Of a stretch of DNA of 40,622 nucleotides, positions 8,212-17,362 are shown piece by piece. The stretch is from Cysteiniphilum marinum. GTDB taxonomy: Bacteria > Pseudomonadota > Gammaproteobacteria > Francisellales > Francisellaceae. The notes beneath the pieces were generated by a model. It was not told the origin of the DNA. It saw only the letters and a list, made by a program, of their open reading frames with translations, and searched no databases. Positions within the stretch are counted from its first letter, which is position 1, and each line of letters starts with the position of its first letter. The DNA lies in the NCBI RefSeq assembly GCF_014857925.1, contig NZ_JACYVZ010000023.1, forward strand, positions 1 to 40,622, read 5' to 3'. The position numbers were made by a program, and so were the translations under genes.

Positions 8212-11169
8212 ATGATCAATATGCTATATAGCGCAATCGAAAAATGTTTTGCGTGGGTTAATTATTATGGTAAAAAAGAGAGCGCAAGCTATTGTGAACT
8301 TGAAAGTGCTGATGATGAGTTCACATTGATCGCCAAAGATGGAAGTTTGTTATCAATCCTTGAATTTGATGGTGTGAACCATTTGGTCGGACATGATGAG
8401 TATAGCTATTTATCTGAGCAGTTGACGATGGTATTAGCGCCATTCTTGCAAAAACAAGGGATTACTATCAAGTGTGTTTTTCGTCATGATGTGGCGGGTG
8501 TGTATGAGTATGTAAATGATTTATTACTTGGTTCAGAAAAAACTTCTCAACGGATCAAATTGAATTTTAGTGATTTGTATGCGCATAAGAAAAGGAAATT
8601 AGAACAGACATGCGCCTTAGAAAAATGTTATCTATGTATATGGACCTCCCCTAGTGTATTGTCTAGTCAGGAGACTAAAAATGCATATAAGAAAAAAGCG
8701 CAAAAATTTAGTAGTCATATTTTAAAAGTGTCTGCCAAGACTCAGCATTTTTTACATGTCATTGATGAAGTGCGAACACAGCATCAAAGTTCAATATCTA
8801 TTTTAATAGAGTCTTTTAATGCCCTTGGCTTAAGAATTGAAAAGTTAGCGCTATCAGAAGCATTGCCTGTGATCAAAAATCAAATCAGTTATCAATCCAA
8901 TGCAGGAAAGTGGTGTGCTGCTTTGCCGGGTGATAAATTATATCCAATTGCAGATACAACGGATTGGTCCACTTGGTTGTGGCCAAGCTTGGCTTACCAG
9001 CTTTATAGTGATGAGGCTAAAAATAACAATATGTCTGACTGTGTGATAGGGAATCATCGTTATGCATCGGTCACGATCAGTCTGTTTCCCCAAGTAGTAC
9101 AATCATTTGATAAACTTTTTCTGCAATTGAAAGAATATGATATGCCTTGGCAAGCCTGCTTTTGTTTAATGGCAAATGGCGTCAAAATTACCCAAGCAAA
9201 ATCTTTATTAGCAAGGTTTCTGACATTTACTTCGCATGAAAATCGATTAATTTGTAATGCGCATGAACTGCTTAAAAATATCAGTGAGAATACGGATATT
9301 CCGATTCTTAAGTTTTCTATCAATTTCATTACATGGTCTCATAAAGATGATACCATTGGGTTTCAGCGACAGAAATCTGCACTTACTAAAGCAGTTCAAA
9401 GTTGGGGGGGCGCGCAAACCACTTCAAACTTTGGTGATCCTTTTAATATTCTGCAATCAAGCTTGGTGGGTGTTAATAAACGTTCATTACCTTGCGCTGT
9501 TGCTGCACCGTTGAGTGATGCGGTAAAGCTGATGCCTTTTTTTCAGCCAGCAACTTCCTGGCAAACAGGGGCTACGCTTTTTTGTACATCAAATGGTAAA
9601 TTATGGCCATATCAAAGCGGGTCATCACAGCAAATTAGCTGGATTGAGTTAATTTATGCCAGATCAGGTGCTGGGAAATCAGTACTGTTAAATGCCTTAA
9701 ATTTATCGGCATGTGTAAAGTCTGGGCTAGAGGAATTGCCTTACTTGGTGGTATTTGATATTGGACCGTCATCCAAGGGGTTAATTGATTATGTTCAGGA
9801 AGCCAGTGGCGACAAAGACGTTGCTGAGCATCATTACTTCACTTTTTCACACAAGGATGCGATTAATCCTTTTGACACTTATCTAGGTGCTCGAATACCT
9901 TCTCAGTCGCATAGAAACTATTTGGTGAATTTATTATCTGTTTTATTGCTTGAAGATATGAGTAAGTCTTTGCCAGAGGGTTTTGATGCTTTATTGAAAA
10001 TGGTGATAGAGGAAACTTATATTCAGCATGATGATCAGCATCAGCCCAAAAGCTATCAAAGAGGCTTAGTGCCTGAGGTTGACAAGTTGGTAGAGAATCA
10101 TGAATTGATATCTTGGTGGCAGGTTGTGGATTATTTATTTGATCAGGGGCATATAGACTTAGCTAAGGTAGCTCAACGTTATGCAATGCCTATTTTATCC
10201 GACTTAATTACTGCGGTTAACCATGTGAGTATTGCTGATTTATATCGGGATATTAGCTTAGCAAATGGCGAGAATTATATTCAGTATTTTTGTCGAAATA
10301 TCACTTCAATGATCAAAAGTTTCCCATCATTAAACATGGTTAGCAACCTTGAGGTTAAGGCTAAGGTTGCCGCTTTTGATTTATCAGCTGTAATGTCAGG
10401 TGTATTGGCGACAGAAGTTAGAACATCAGTGGTTGCTTATATGCTGGTACGTCACGTGACAGCAAGCTATTTTTATCTCAATGCTGCAGATTTAGAAAGC
10501 ATAGCCCAGATTTATCAATCATATCATCAATCTCAGATCAAAAATATTTTAACGATACCAAAGCGAGTTGTGTTCGATGAATTTCATCGTATGCAGGGGT
10601 GTGAGCCGATTATGCGACAAGTTCTAACCGATATGCGTGAAGGAAGAAAACATAGTATTCAGATTACGCTAGCATCACAATCTTTAAGTGATTTCAATCC
10701 TGTGATGTTAGAGTTTGCAACATCTGTTTTTATCTTAAGTGGAGGCAACCAGTCCTCCATAGAAAAAACCAAATCACATTTTGGCTTGAATGATACAGAG
10801 ACATCAGCACTTAAAACATCTGTACATGGTCCTTCCTCCAGAGGAATGAATTTTATTGGTCAATTTCACACAAAAAATGGTGTGAACACACAGTTGCTTA
10901 ATTTGACATTAAGTGCTTATGAAATCTGGGTATTTACAACAACGTCCGAAGACTGTTATCTCAAACAACGTTTGATTGAGTGTATTGGTGTTTCTAGTAC
11001 GCTATCTATTCTTGCTGCACATTTTCCAACAGGAAGCGCCAAGCCTTACTTAGAGTCTCAGACAAATATCTATAAAGATCAAAGTGCTAAAGCAATTACC
11101 GAAAAGCTAGTAAATGAGATGGTTGAGAACTTCTATAAAGACGGCTATCAAAATGACAAGGAAATATAA
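8212..11169 (+). CDS. dotO: DotO/IcmB, VirB4-like ATPase
   Basis: A 985-residue cytoplasmic ATPase of the VirB4/TraU type that docks at the base of the secretion channel. Walker A is at residues 483-490 (ARSGAGKS; the usual first Gly is Ala), and Walker B is at 785-790 (RVVFDEF, with the following HRM). A downstream segment (MREGRKHSIQITLASQSLSD) is the conserved motif seen in VirB4/DotO proteins. Length is close to Legionella DotO (about 1009). It is preceded by AGG five bases before the ATG and its stop overlaps the next start (TAATG). Confidence 0.93.
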   Translation: MINMLYSAIEKCFAWVNYYGKKESASYCELESADDEFTLIAKDGSLLSILEFDGVNHLVGHDEYSYLSEQLTMVLAPFLQKQGITIKCVFRHDVAGVYEYVNDLLLGSEKTSQRIKLNFSDLYAHKKRKLEQTCALEKCYLCIWTSPSVLSSQETKNAYKKKAQKFSSHILKVSAKTQHFLHVIDEVRTQHQSSISILIESFNALGLRIEKLALSEALPVIKNQISYQSNAGKWCAALPGDKLYPIADTTDWSTWLWPSLAYQLYSDEAKNNNMSDCVIGNHRYASVTISLFPQVVQSFDKLFLQLKEYDMPWQACFCLMANGVKITQAKSLLARFLTFTSHENRLICNAHELLKNISENTDIPILKFSINFITWSHKDDTIGFQRQKSALTKAVQSWGGAQTTSNFGDPFNILQSSLVGVNKRSLPCAVAAPLSDAVKLMPFFQPATSWQTGATLFCTSNGKLWPYQSGSSQQISWIELIYARSGAGKSVLLNALNLSACVKSGLEELPYLVVFDIGPSSKGLIDYVQEASGDKDVAEHHYFTFSHKDAINPFDTYLGARIPSQSHRNYLVNLLSVLLLEDMSKSLPEGFDALLKMVIEETYIQHDDQHQPKSYQRGLVPEVDKLVENHELISWWQVVDYLFDQGHIDLAKVAQRYAMPILSDLITAVNHVSIADLYRDISLANGENYIQYFCRNITSMIKSFPSLNMVSNLEVKAKVAAFDLSAVMSGVLATEVRTSVVAYMLVRHVTASYFYLNAADLESIAQIYQSYHQSQIKNILTIPKRVVFDEFHRMQGCEPIMRQVLTDMREGRKHSIQITLASQSLSDFNPVMLEFATSVFILSGGNQSSIEKTKSHFGLNDTETSALKTSVHGPSSRGMNFIGQFHTKNGVNTQLLNLTLSAYEIWVFTTTSEDCYLKQRLIECIGVSSTLSILAAHFPTGSAKPYLESQTNIYKDQSAKAITEKLVNEMVENFYKDGYQNDKEI

Positions 11170-11639
11170 TGACGATAGAAAAACAGCAAAGTGATCTTCA
11201 GCGTCAAGTGATTAGTTATTGGCATGGCTTTGGTAGTCAATATATCAGTGATCTATTGATCGGGTTCGATGTCAAAGAGACGTTACAAGCAACTTGCCTG
11301 ATTGATGATAAAACATGGCGTAGCTTAGAAAGTTTTTATGAGATGATGCTCGATTTAGACTCAGGGTCTATTAGTGCACAGGATATGGGGTATTTGGCAG
11401 GTATCTTCGAGCAACTACCCACAGCAGTTATGATGTATTTTATGCAAAATATTTATCAAAAAAACAAGCCGCTATTTCAAGCAATTTATCAGGATATCTA
11501 TTCAGACAAAAAATTTACTGAGTTATATGCGCGATGTTTAAGCTTTGAAAAGTTAATTATTTTATTGCGTGCGTTTGATGGAACGCGGATGGAATTATTT
11601 GAAAAAGTTGTCAAAGCGTTATCCGAGGGGTATCAATGA
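11169..11639 (+). CDS. icmW: IcmW, small acidic substrate chaperone/adaptor
   Basis: A 156-residue acidic soluble protein. IcmW pairs with IcmS to present a subset of effectors to the DotL coupling protein. The C-terminus (FEKLIILLRAFDGTRMELFE followed by KVVKAL) closely resembles the Legionella IcmW C-terminus (FERLRLLSRVF...LVLRAL), and the tryptophan-containing start (ISYWHGFGSQYISDLLIGF) resembles its N-terminus; length matches (151 in Legionella). Start overlaps the dotO stop by one base and the stop overlaps the dotI start (ATGA), so translation is coupled. In Legionella icmW sits beside icmX, not between dotO and dotI. Confidence 0.8.
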   Translation: MTIEKQQSDLQRQVISYWHGFGSQYISDLLIGFDVKETLQATCLIDDKTWRSLESFYEMMLDLDSGSISAQDMGYLAGIFEQLPTAVMMYFMQNIYQKNKPLFQAIYQDIYSDKKFTELYARCLSFEKLIILLRAFDGTRMELFEKVVKALSEGYQ

Positions 11640-12259
11640 AAAACAATACACTAAAAATTATTGCTGAAAGAGCAGATTTTTACAAAAAAAACTTCAGATT
11701 GATGATTAATACATTATTAGTCAGTGGATTAATGAATTTCTTACTGGTTGGATATATTATCTATGACTTTACAACACATACTACGTATTTTTTAGCTGTT
11801 GATGATAAGGCATCTGTTAAGTCTTTAAAAATGACCTCAACACCTGAAGTTACCCGAGATATGGTGATCAATTGGGTGAGTTTAAATGTGACGAAGTTAT
11901 TTCAGTTGGACTTTCTCAACTATAAAAATCAGCTTTTTGAGCTTAAAGGATTATTCACGTCAAGTGCATGGCATGAGTTTAACAGAGTTACGCTAAAGGA
12001 AATTGAATTATTATCTGCAAACAAATATGTCTCAAGGGCATCTTTAATCGCAACGCCTGTAATAAATGCTAAGGGGCATATCAATGGTGTCAAAAGTTGG
12101 AAAGTAACCGTGCCTATGATGATTACTTATTCTGCTGATAGTGGTTTGCTCAGTAAAAAAATTATATTAACCCTAACTATACAGCAAAACTTAGATGCAA
12201 ATAGCATCAATAGTACAGCGTTATCTATTGTGCAAATTGTTCAAAAAGACGATAAGTAA
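11636..12259 (+). CDS. dotI: DotI/IcmL, inner-membrane VirB8-like component
   Basis: A 207-residue bitopic protein with a cytoplasmic start, one membrane segment (about 24-44) and a periplasmic VirB8/TraM-like domain. Segments such as LAVDDKASVKSLKMTSTPEV, then WVSLNVTKLFQLDFLNYKNQ and GVKSWKVTVPMMITYSADSG are typical of IcmL, and the length matches (212 in Legionella). It overlaps icmW by four bases. DotI normally works with DotJ, a truncated relative; no dotJ is seen in this window. Confidence 0.92.
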   Translation: MKNNTLKIIAERADFYKKNFRLMINTLLVSGLMNFLLVGYIIYDFTTHTTYFLAVDDKASVKSLKMTSTPEVTRDMVINWVSLNVTKLFQLDFLNYKNQLFELKGLFTSSAWHEFNRVTLKEIELLSANKYVSRASLIATPVINAKGHINGVKSWKVTVPMMITYSADSGLLSKKIILTLTIQQNLDANSINSTALSIVQIVQKDDK

Positions 12260-12277
12260 TGATAAGGGAGCATTAAA

Positions 12278-12745
12278 ATGATACTAAGCAAAAAAAAATC
12301 CAATCAAGTCTCAAAGGCTAAAAAGGTACGCTTTAGGCGCACAAAGAAAATGTTTTTAGCAGAGAGCTTTAAAAAGCAGCATGTATATCTTACAAGTATG
12401 CTCAAGAAAGTTTTCATGATTAAAAAGCCAAAATCAAACATGTCATATGAGGATTTACCAACTATTGGCGTTGATCATAAAAAACAAGTTAAACTAATTA
12501 AGCGTTTTACTTTGCTGTACAGAGTGTGCATGGCATTAGCAATTATCGATTATTTCTATGCGTTGTACTTACTTATTTATGCAGATGGCGTGCTCGTATC
12601 ATTTGTTTGTTTTTCGCTATTATTACTGATTTTAGCCAATGCTTTTAAATATCATTTTTGGCGCTACCAATTGTTGCGCAAAAAACTCGGCTGCTCATTT
12701 AAGGAGTGGGCACTTGATCTTGTGTCTAAAAGGAGCAGTTGCTGA
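12278..12745 (+). CDS. icmV: IcmV, inner-membrane protein
   Basis: A 155-residue protein: very basic N-terminus (about 1-50, many Lys/Arg) and two adjacent membrane segments (about 82-101 and 104-123) followed by a basic tail. Size (151 in Legionella), topology and position immediately before dotA all match IcmV, a small membrane protein required for function but of unknown mechanism. AGGGAG lies upstream of the ATG. Its TGA shares one base with the ATG of dotA. The identification rests on topology and neighbourhood more than on residue identity. Confidence 0.75.
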   Translation: MILSKKKSNQVSKAKKVRFRRTKKMFLAESFKKQHVYLTSMLKKVFMIKKPKSNMSYEDLPTIGVDHKKQVKLIKRFTLLYRVCMALAIIDYFYALYLLIYADGVLVSFVCFSLLLLILANAFKYHFWRYQLLRKKLGCSFKEWALDLVSKRSSC

Positions 12746-15723
12746 TGAGTGCTAGTGTAGAGAGCACGTATACTGCTTGGAAAGTTATTCAGGAGTTATT
12801 TGGTTTTAGTCAACCAAATGCTGCTGCCACTTTGGTGGGAAATTATAGTGATGTTGCGATTCGAACGCTGATTTATCATTTTAACTGCGGTATCTTGATG
12901 GCAGTTATTGCAATTTATGCCTTTATCCTTGTTGTCGGTACGATTAATACCGCAAGAGATGGTACCTTCTTGGGGAAGAATTGGGATTCTTATTGGATCC
13001 CACTGCGTGTGATCTTAGGTTCTGCTGCCGCAATTCCATTAAAGTCAGGGTTTTGTATTGCTCAATACCTTATTTTTTTGTGTGTGTCACTGAGTATTAA
13101 TTTTGCTAATAATGTTTGGCAAGGCACCTATGAAGGTTTGATGGAAAATCGCTCGCCGCCAGTAGCAAGTGTTGATATTGTTGATGGCATTAAGAGTAAT
13201 TTAGCACTTTTCTTGTTATCTCGTTTTTCAAGTCATATTGCACAAAATTTGTTGAGCCTTGAAAAGGGGAAAGATATTGGCACTATCGACATGCAGACAA
13301 AGCTTGATCAGATTAGCATTGTGCAAGCAATTGATGCGATTGAAAAAACCAAGGCACCAATATATAAAGAGGGAAAGTATGAAGATTCATTGTTGTGGCG
13401 TATTAAAAAAACAATTGTGAACCGTGGTGATGCTGGATCACAAGTTTTTTACAGTCTAGAGCCTAATTTAAATGCCATCAACCAAATTAAACAAGGGAAT
13501 TTACATTGGTCAAGTTTGGTGAAAAATGAGGGAAAGCCTGATAATAGTTTGTATCAACAATATAGTATTGCTAAGCTCATTAATAGCTATGATTTTAGAA
13601 TTCCTTCAAGTGCTAGCAATGAACAGCAGCAGGAGCTCATTGATGCTATTAATGCCTATTGTGTGCCCATTGACAATAGAGATGGAAAGCAACGTTCGTG
13701 CAGTGATTTGCAAAGGGAATTTCAAAACATTTTTAATCAGCCTTTAGACTATGAACATTGGTCGGTAGATCCAGCAAACCTTTCGTTTCTAGCGTTGTTG
13801 CCATCATATATTCTTAATGCTTTGCAGAACAAGATAAAAGAAGATCAAAAAACAGGCTCAAAAACCAGCGAAGAATGGAAGAAGGAAGCTGGAGATTGGT
13901 GGAATGCCGATCAGAAATATTTGATTATCGATGATAATTTCTCAACTATTTTAAAAAATTTCTATGATAAGTTTAATGTTTTTGAACAGTTAAGTTCGCA
14001 ATTTCAAACAAATAATCTCGCATTAAACAAGAAAGAAATAACCATAGAGTATTATAAAAATAAATACTCTATTGAAAAGCTATTAAAAAACTTACAAGAG
14101 GGACGGATCAATTACACAACAGTAGTAGATGGTGAGTCTTGGAGCTCTGACAGCTTAAAGACGGAGAAAGTGGATGTTTCTCATGTGAATAAAGATACTG
14201 ATAGTGACAAATATATTTCAGTAGATATGTCTAAATTTAAACAACATATCATCAATGCGCTAAATATAGGTAATAATATGGATTTAGCAAATAGTAGATG
14301 TAATGCACTATATCATCTTTTGTTAGCGCCGCAAAAAAGTTCGAGCTCGAGCCAAAAATACAGTTGTGAGCAGTTGGTAAGTAAATTGGTTCCAAATTCT
14401 GTTTCTGCTGACTTTGGTAAATACTTTTTGGTGATTGATGCGGCGTTAAGCAATATAACAGCAAAGCCAAAATATAAGCTAGAGTATGCAACGGCATTAT
14501 TGTATCTATTCAGAATTTTTCAGCTTGGCGGTGTCGGACTTTTTCAAGATGGTATACTTGTATCTGATTTAGCCAGTCCAGCAGAGAAGTTTTTAGATGG
14601 TATTTTCTCAAAAATGGGTATAAGTGCCAGTTCAGTAGGTGTTTTTAGTGCTTTATATAACATTGGGATGTCTGTTGACGGTAAACCAAGCCCTTTATCA
14701 ACATTGCAGCAAATTCAAGCTGTGGGTAAATCAATTATCTCGTTAATGATAAATACATTGCAAGGCGTTGCAGGGAAAGCGCGTGATGCACTAAGAGATG
14801 TGATCATTGAAGTGTCGGTTTTGCAAGGTGCTACGCATGGTGTGGCTTTAGGTTTAGCAGCTGCTTCATTCTTTACGCCTGCATTAGCCGGTGTTGTTAG
14901 TTCAGTTGGAGATTTCGGCGCGCAACTTGCAACTATGGTTACAATGTCAAATTTAACGATGTCACTTATTTGGTTGCCGTTAGTATTTTTTATTTTGGTG
15001 ACGCTATTTACTACGGCAGTTATCTTTGCATTGGTAATTCCGCTGACGCCTTTCTTGTTATTTTGGGCAGGGAAGGTTGCCTGGCTATTCTTACTGATAG
15101 AAGCAATAATCGCAGCGCCGATTATTGCACTAGGTGTGACGCATCCAGAAGGGCATGAAGTATATGGTAAATCTGAACCCAGTGTGCAGATATTGCTTAA
15201 TTTAATTTTACGCCCAGTATTGATGGTTGTCGGTCTAATCATAGGTATTATTTTGACCTATTTACTGATCCGCTTTTCAGCGATTGGTTTTCATGGTGTT
15301 GCAACTCAGATCGCGAACTTTTATGGTGGTGCAGAAGCGGCAGGAGATAATTATGTTGCAGGGAGTTTAAATATTATGATGATGTTTATGTACGCCAACT
15401 TTATTGCGTTGGCTTTCTATAAATGTTTCTCATTGATATATATTCTGCCAGACAAAATATTGCATTGGGTTGGTGGATCGCATAATGAGCGTGCAGGTGA
15501 ACAAGACCTGCAAGAAATGAAATCATCAGCAACTCAGTCAGCACAAGGTTTGGGGCAGTCGGCAACGCAAGTGTCTGAGAAGTATACTCAAGCAAAAACA
15601 GAGCAAATGCATGGTACTCAGCAGCTAGGTAGTTCAGCCAGTAAAGTGCTAGACAATAGTGCGGAATATCGGCGTGAACAGAAAAAGAATAAGCCAAAAT
15701 CTTCGAGGGTGGAGATTAAATAA
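12745..15723 (+). CDS. dotA: DotA, polytopic inner-membrane protein
   Basis: A 992-residue membrane protein: two N-terminal membrane segments (about 50-72 and 85-110), a large periplasmic loop of roughly 500 residues rich in Lys/Asn/Ser with scattered cysteines, then a cluster of membrane segments between about 690 and 890, and a Gln/Ser-rich cytoplasmic tail. This is the DotA/TraY layout (Legionella DotA is 1048 residues). Sequences such as NTARDGTFLGKNWDSYWIPL and ALVIPLTPFLLFWAGKVAWL are family-typical. Start chosen at ATG 12745 (AGGAG nine bases upstream), not the TTG at 12739. Confidence 0.93.
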   Translation: MSASVESTYTAWKVIQELFGFSQPNAAATLVGNYSDVAIRTLIYHFNCGILMAVIAIYAFILVVGTINTARDGTFLGKNWDSYWIPLRVILGSAAAIPLKSGFCIAQYLIFLCVSLSINFANNVWQGTYEGLMENRSPPVASVDIVDGIKSNLALFLLSRFSSHIAQNLLSLEKGKDIGTIDMQTKLDQISIVQAIDAIEKTKAPIYKEGKYEDSLLWRIKKTIVNRGDAGSQVFYSLEPNLNAINQIKQGNLHWSSLVKNEGKPDNSLYQQYSIAKLINSYDFRIPSSASNEQQQELIDAINAYCVPIDNRDGKQRSCSDLQREFQNIFNQPLDYEHWSVDPANLSFLALLPSYILNALQNKIKEDQKTGSKTSEEWKKEAGDWWNADQKYLIIDDNFSTILKNFYDKFNVFEQLSSQFQTNNLALNKKEITIEYYKNKYSIEKLLKNLQEGRINYTTVVDGESWSSDSLKTEKVDVSHVNKDTDSDKYISVDMSKFKQHIINALNIGNNMDLANSRCNALYHLLLAPQKSSSSSQKYSCEQLVSKLVPNSVSADFGKYFLVIDAALSNITAKPKYKLEYATALLYLFRIFQLGGVGLFQDGILVSDLASPAEKFLDGIFSKMGISASSVGVFSALYNIGMSVDGKPSPLSTLQQIQAVGKSIISLMINTLQGVAGKARDALRDVIIEVSVLQGATHGVALGLAAASFFTPALAGVVSSVGDFGAQLATMVTMSNLTMSLIWLPLVFFILVTLFTTAVIFALVIPLTPFLLFWAGKVAWLFLLIEAIIAAPIIALGVTHPEGHEVYGKSEPSVQILLNLILRPVLMVVGLIIGIILTYLLIRFSAIGFHGVATQIANFYGGAEAAGDNYVAGSLNIMMMFMYANFIALAFYKCFSLIYILPDKILHWVGGSHNERAGEQDLQEMKSSATQSAQGLGQSATQVSEKYTQAKTEQMHGTQQLGSSASKVLDNSAEYRREQKKNKPKSSRVEIK

Positions 15724-15787
15724 AAGGTGAACCAGACCCAGGCGGCAATCATATAAATCTACCCAAGTAATTTAAATAGGACTCATA

Positions 15788-16861
15788 ATGAAAAGCAAGA
15801 ATTTTTATATATCCATCAGCAACCAAAAGAGGAAAATCTGTCATATGTTGTGTAACGGCTCTAATAACTGTTGTTATCGACTAATTTGGTTTATATGTGT
15901 TTTATTTAGCTTATTTAGCACAGTGCAATTGGGGGTGGCGTCAGATTATGGCGTGTTTTATTTTAATTACACTGGCTACAATGAAGAGGTTAAAACATTG
16001 AAAGTTAGATTTATGCCATATGACTATACTCGTGTGAAATATAAGGAAGGTGATAAAGACATAGAAGTAGAGTTTGAAAAAGAAGTTGAAAGTAGCAGTT
16101 ATAATGCTAGTAATGAATTTTTTGAGTTTGAACCTTACGTAAAAGCGATAAAATTAGGTGAGCTTAAACCTTCTAGTCTTGATACTAGCGTCAAAAGGAA
16201 GTGGGGTATTAATGATGGAAATACTACTTTTGGTACGGGTTTACCTGAGCGTTACTATTATATTATGAAAGGGACACTAACATTTATAGTTAATAATGAC
16301 AAACAGTATAAACTTGATAATATTATTCTGCTAAAAAAAGCCGGTCCCACTAGCGCGCTCATGGGAGGGGATAGCTGCAAATATATTCCAAAAGATAAAG
16401 GTGCTATAACGAGTAATGTGATTGCTTGTGCTACAACAACAGGTGAAATGGTATATCTTAGGACTGGAAGTTCAGACATTAGAACATTGGAGGTTGATTT
16501 TAATAATAAAATGGTTCCAGGTATTAGTCTTTATAGTGTCGGTTTAGGTAGAGTCTCATTAGGCTCATGTGCGATGAAAGCAGGCTCTGCTCTAGTATTA
16601 AGATGCCCCAAAGATCAACCCTACTCTAGACATATTCTGGTGCGTTTTAGTAATATTTATCAAAGTTGCCGAATAAACATCCCAGAAGGCAGCATGATTC
16701 CAGATAGTGATAGTATCGATTGTGATGCAGGCATAGATTATGTCTATTATGATCATAAAATTGTTTTCTTATGTATTGACTCAGCAGGTAATAAGTGTCC
16801 ATTAATCAAACCTGATTTGCTTAATGGCATTGACCCCTTGAGCTTTAAGTATATCTACTAG
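15788..16861 (+). CDS. secreted/periplasmic protein of unknown function, last gene of operon 1
   Basis: A 357-residue protein with a long basic, Cys-containing start and one hydrophobic segment (about 32-50) ending in GVAS, which looks like a signal peptide or membrane anchor. The mature part is beta-rich, with seven or more cysteines (for example MGGDSCKYIP and IDSAGNKCPLIKP), suggesting disulfides. I recognise no domain. It is 64 bases after dotA, has its own AGGA site, and precedes a strong terminator-like hairpin, so it belongs to the dot operon. In Legionella a periplasmic protein IcmX is encoded near dotA; an equivalent role is possible by position but I see no convincing sequence match. 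Confidence 0.7.
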   Translation: MKSKNFYISISNQKRKICHMLCNGSNNCCYRLIWFICVLFSLFSTVQLGVASDYGVFYFNYTGYNEEVKTLKVRFMPYDYTRVKYKEGDKDIEVEFEKEVESSSYNASNEFFEFEPYVKAIKLGELKPSSLDTSVKRKWGINDGNTTFGTGLPERYYYIMKGTLTFIVNNDKQYKLDNIILLKKAGPTSALMGGDSCKYIPKDKGAITSNVIACATTTGEMVYLRTGSSDIRTLEVDFNNKMVPGISLYSVGLGRVSLGSCAMKAGSALVLRCPKDQPYSRHILVRFSNIYQSCRINIPEGSMIPDSDSIDCDAGIDYVYYDHKIVFLCIDSAGNKCPLIKPDLLNGIDPLSFKYIY

Positions 16862-16863
16862 CT

Positions 16864-16902
16864 TCAGCCGAAAACTCATCAAAATGATGAGTTTTCGGCT
16901 GA
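16864..16902. terminator. hairpin terminator at the end of operon 1
   Basis: Perfect 18-bp inverted repeat (TCAGCCGAAAACTCATCA and its complement) with a 3-base loop, starting two bases after the stop codon of the preceding gene. A run of five T follows about 14 bases further on. The A-rich/T-rich arms make it usable in both directions. It marks the 3' end of the dotH-to-15788 transcription unit. Confidence 0.8.
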
Positions 16903-16949
16903 ATAATTGCATATCCTTTTTGCTGAGATATTATTATCTATAACAAAAT

Positions 16950-17113
16950 GGCTATGGCCATATTTCTGCCCACTTTGATTGTGTAAGCGTTGGCTGAGCG
17001 TAAGTCGAAGCCTCTATGAAGTGTGGTTACTCACTTCGACTGATGCTCAGTGCATCGCTTCGACTTACGCTCAGGGTACGGTGAGCACTTGTGGCTGAAT
17101 ATTTAGCCTTAGC
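16950..17113 (+). repeat. dispersed inverted-repeat element, copy 1
   Basis: A 164-bp non-coding element with imperfect terminal inverted repeats (GCTATGGCCATATT at the left, complement of GCTAAGGCTAAATA at the right) and internal inverted repeats of CTGAGCGTAAGTCGAAGC. It is flanked by TAACAAAAT (16941-16949) and TAATAAAAT (17114-17122), an 8/9 match to a 9-bp target duplication. Related copies lie at 24775, 35930 (inverted) and 36669. It carries no gene, so it would have to be moved by a transposase encoded elsewhere. Confidence 0.85.
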
Positions 17114-17145
17114 TAATAAAATAATGTGCAATTAGGAGAGTGCTA

Positions 17146-17319
17146 ATGAATGCAAAAGCAAATGATAATACCAACCTCATAGAAGTATTAAGCAAATCAG
17201 ATACTCAACAGCGAGTGAGTGAAATGTTAGACGCAATGGGAGGCAATAAAGAAAGCGATCGATATCAAAATTTATTTCATATGCAAAAAGAGATGCCTTC
17301 AATCGCTAACGAAAAGTAG
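17146..17319 (+). CDS. 57-residue small protein, unknown function
   Basis: A small gene with a strong ribosome binding site (AGGAG, 7 bases before ATG) that encodes 57 hydrophilic residues, including NLIEVLSKSDTQQRVSEMLD followed by AMGGNK. It starts just after the mobile element at 16950-17113 and 44 bases before the next gene, so the two are probably cotranscribed. Predicted mostly helical with no membrane segment; no family recognised. It may be a small partner of the downstream protein. Confidence 0.6.
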   Translation: MNAKANDNTNLIEVLSKSDTQQRVSEMLDAMGGNKESDRYQNLFHMQKEMPSIANEK

Positions 17320-17362
17320 CTGATTGTTGTATTAATCAATCAATTTCAAGAGGTATAGAGTA

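Noticed and set aside
14715-15242. Minus-strand frame of 175 codons opposite dotA
   Set aside because: Shadow of the dotA membrane region in the antisense frame, with no ribosome binding site and no sensible composition.
16950-17113. Repeat copies considered as a CRISPR array or tRNA-like structures
   Set aside because: Units are dispersed, not regularly spaced with unique spacers, and do not fold as tRNA; terminal repeats and target duplications point to a mobile element.
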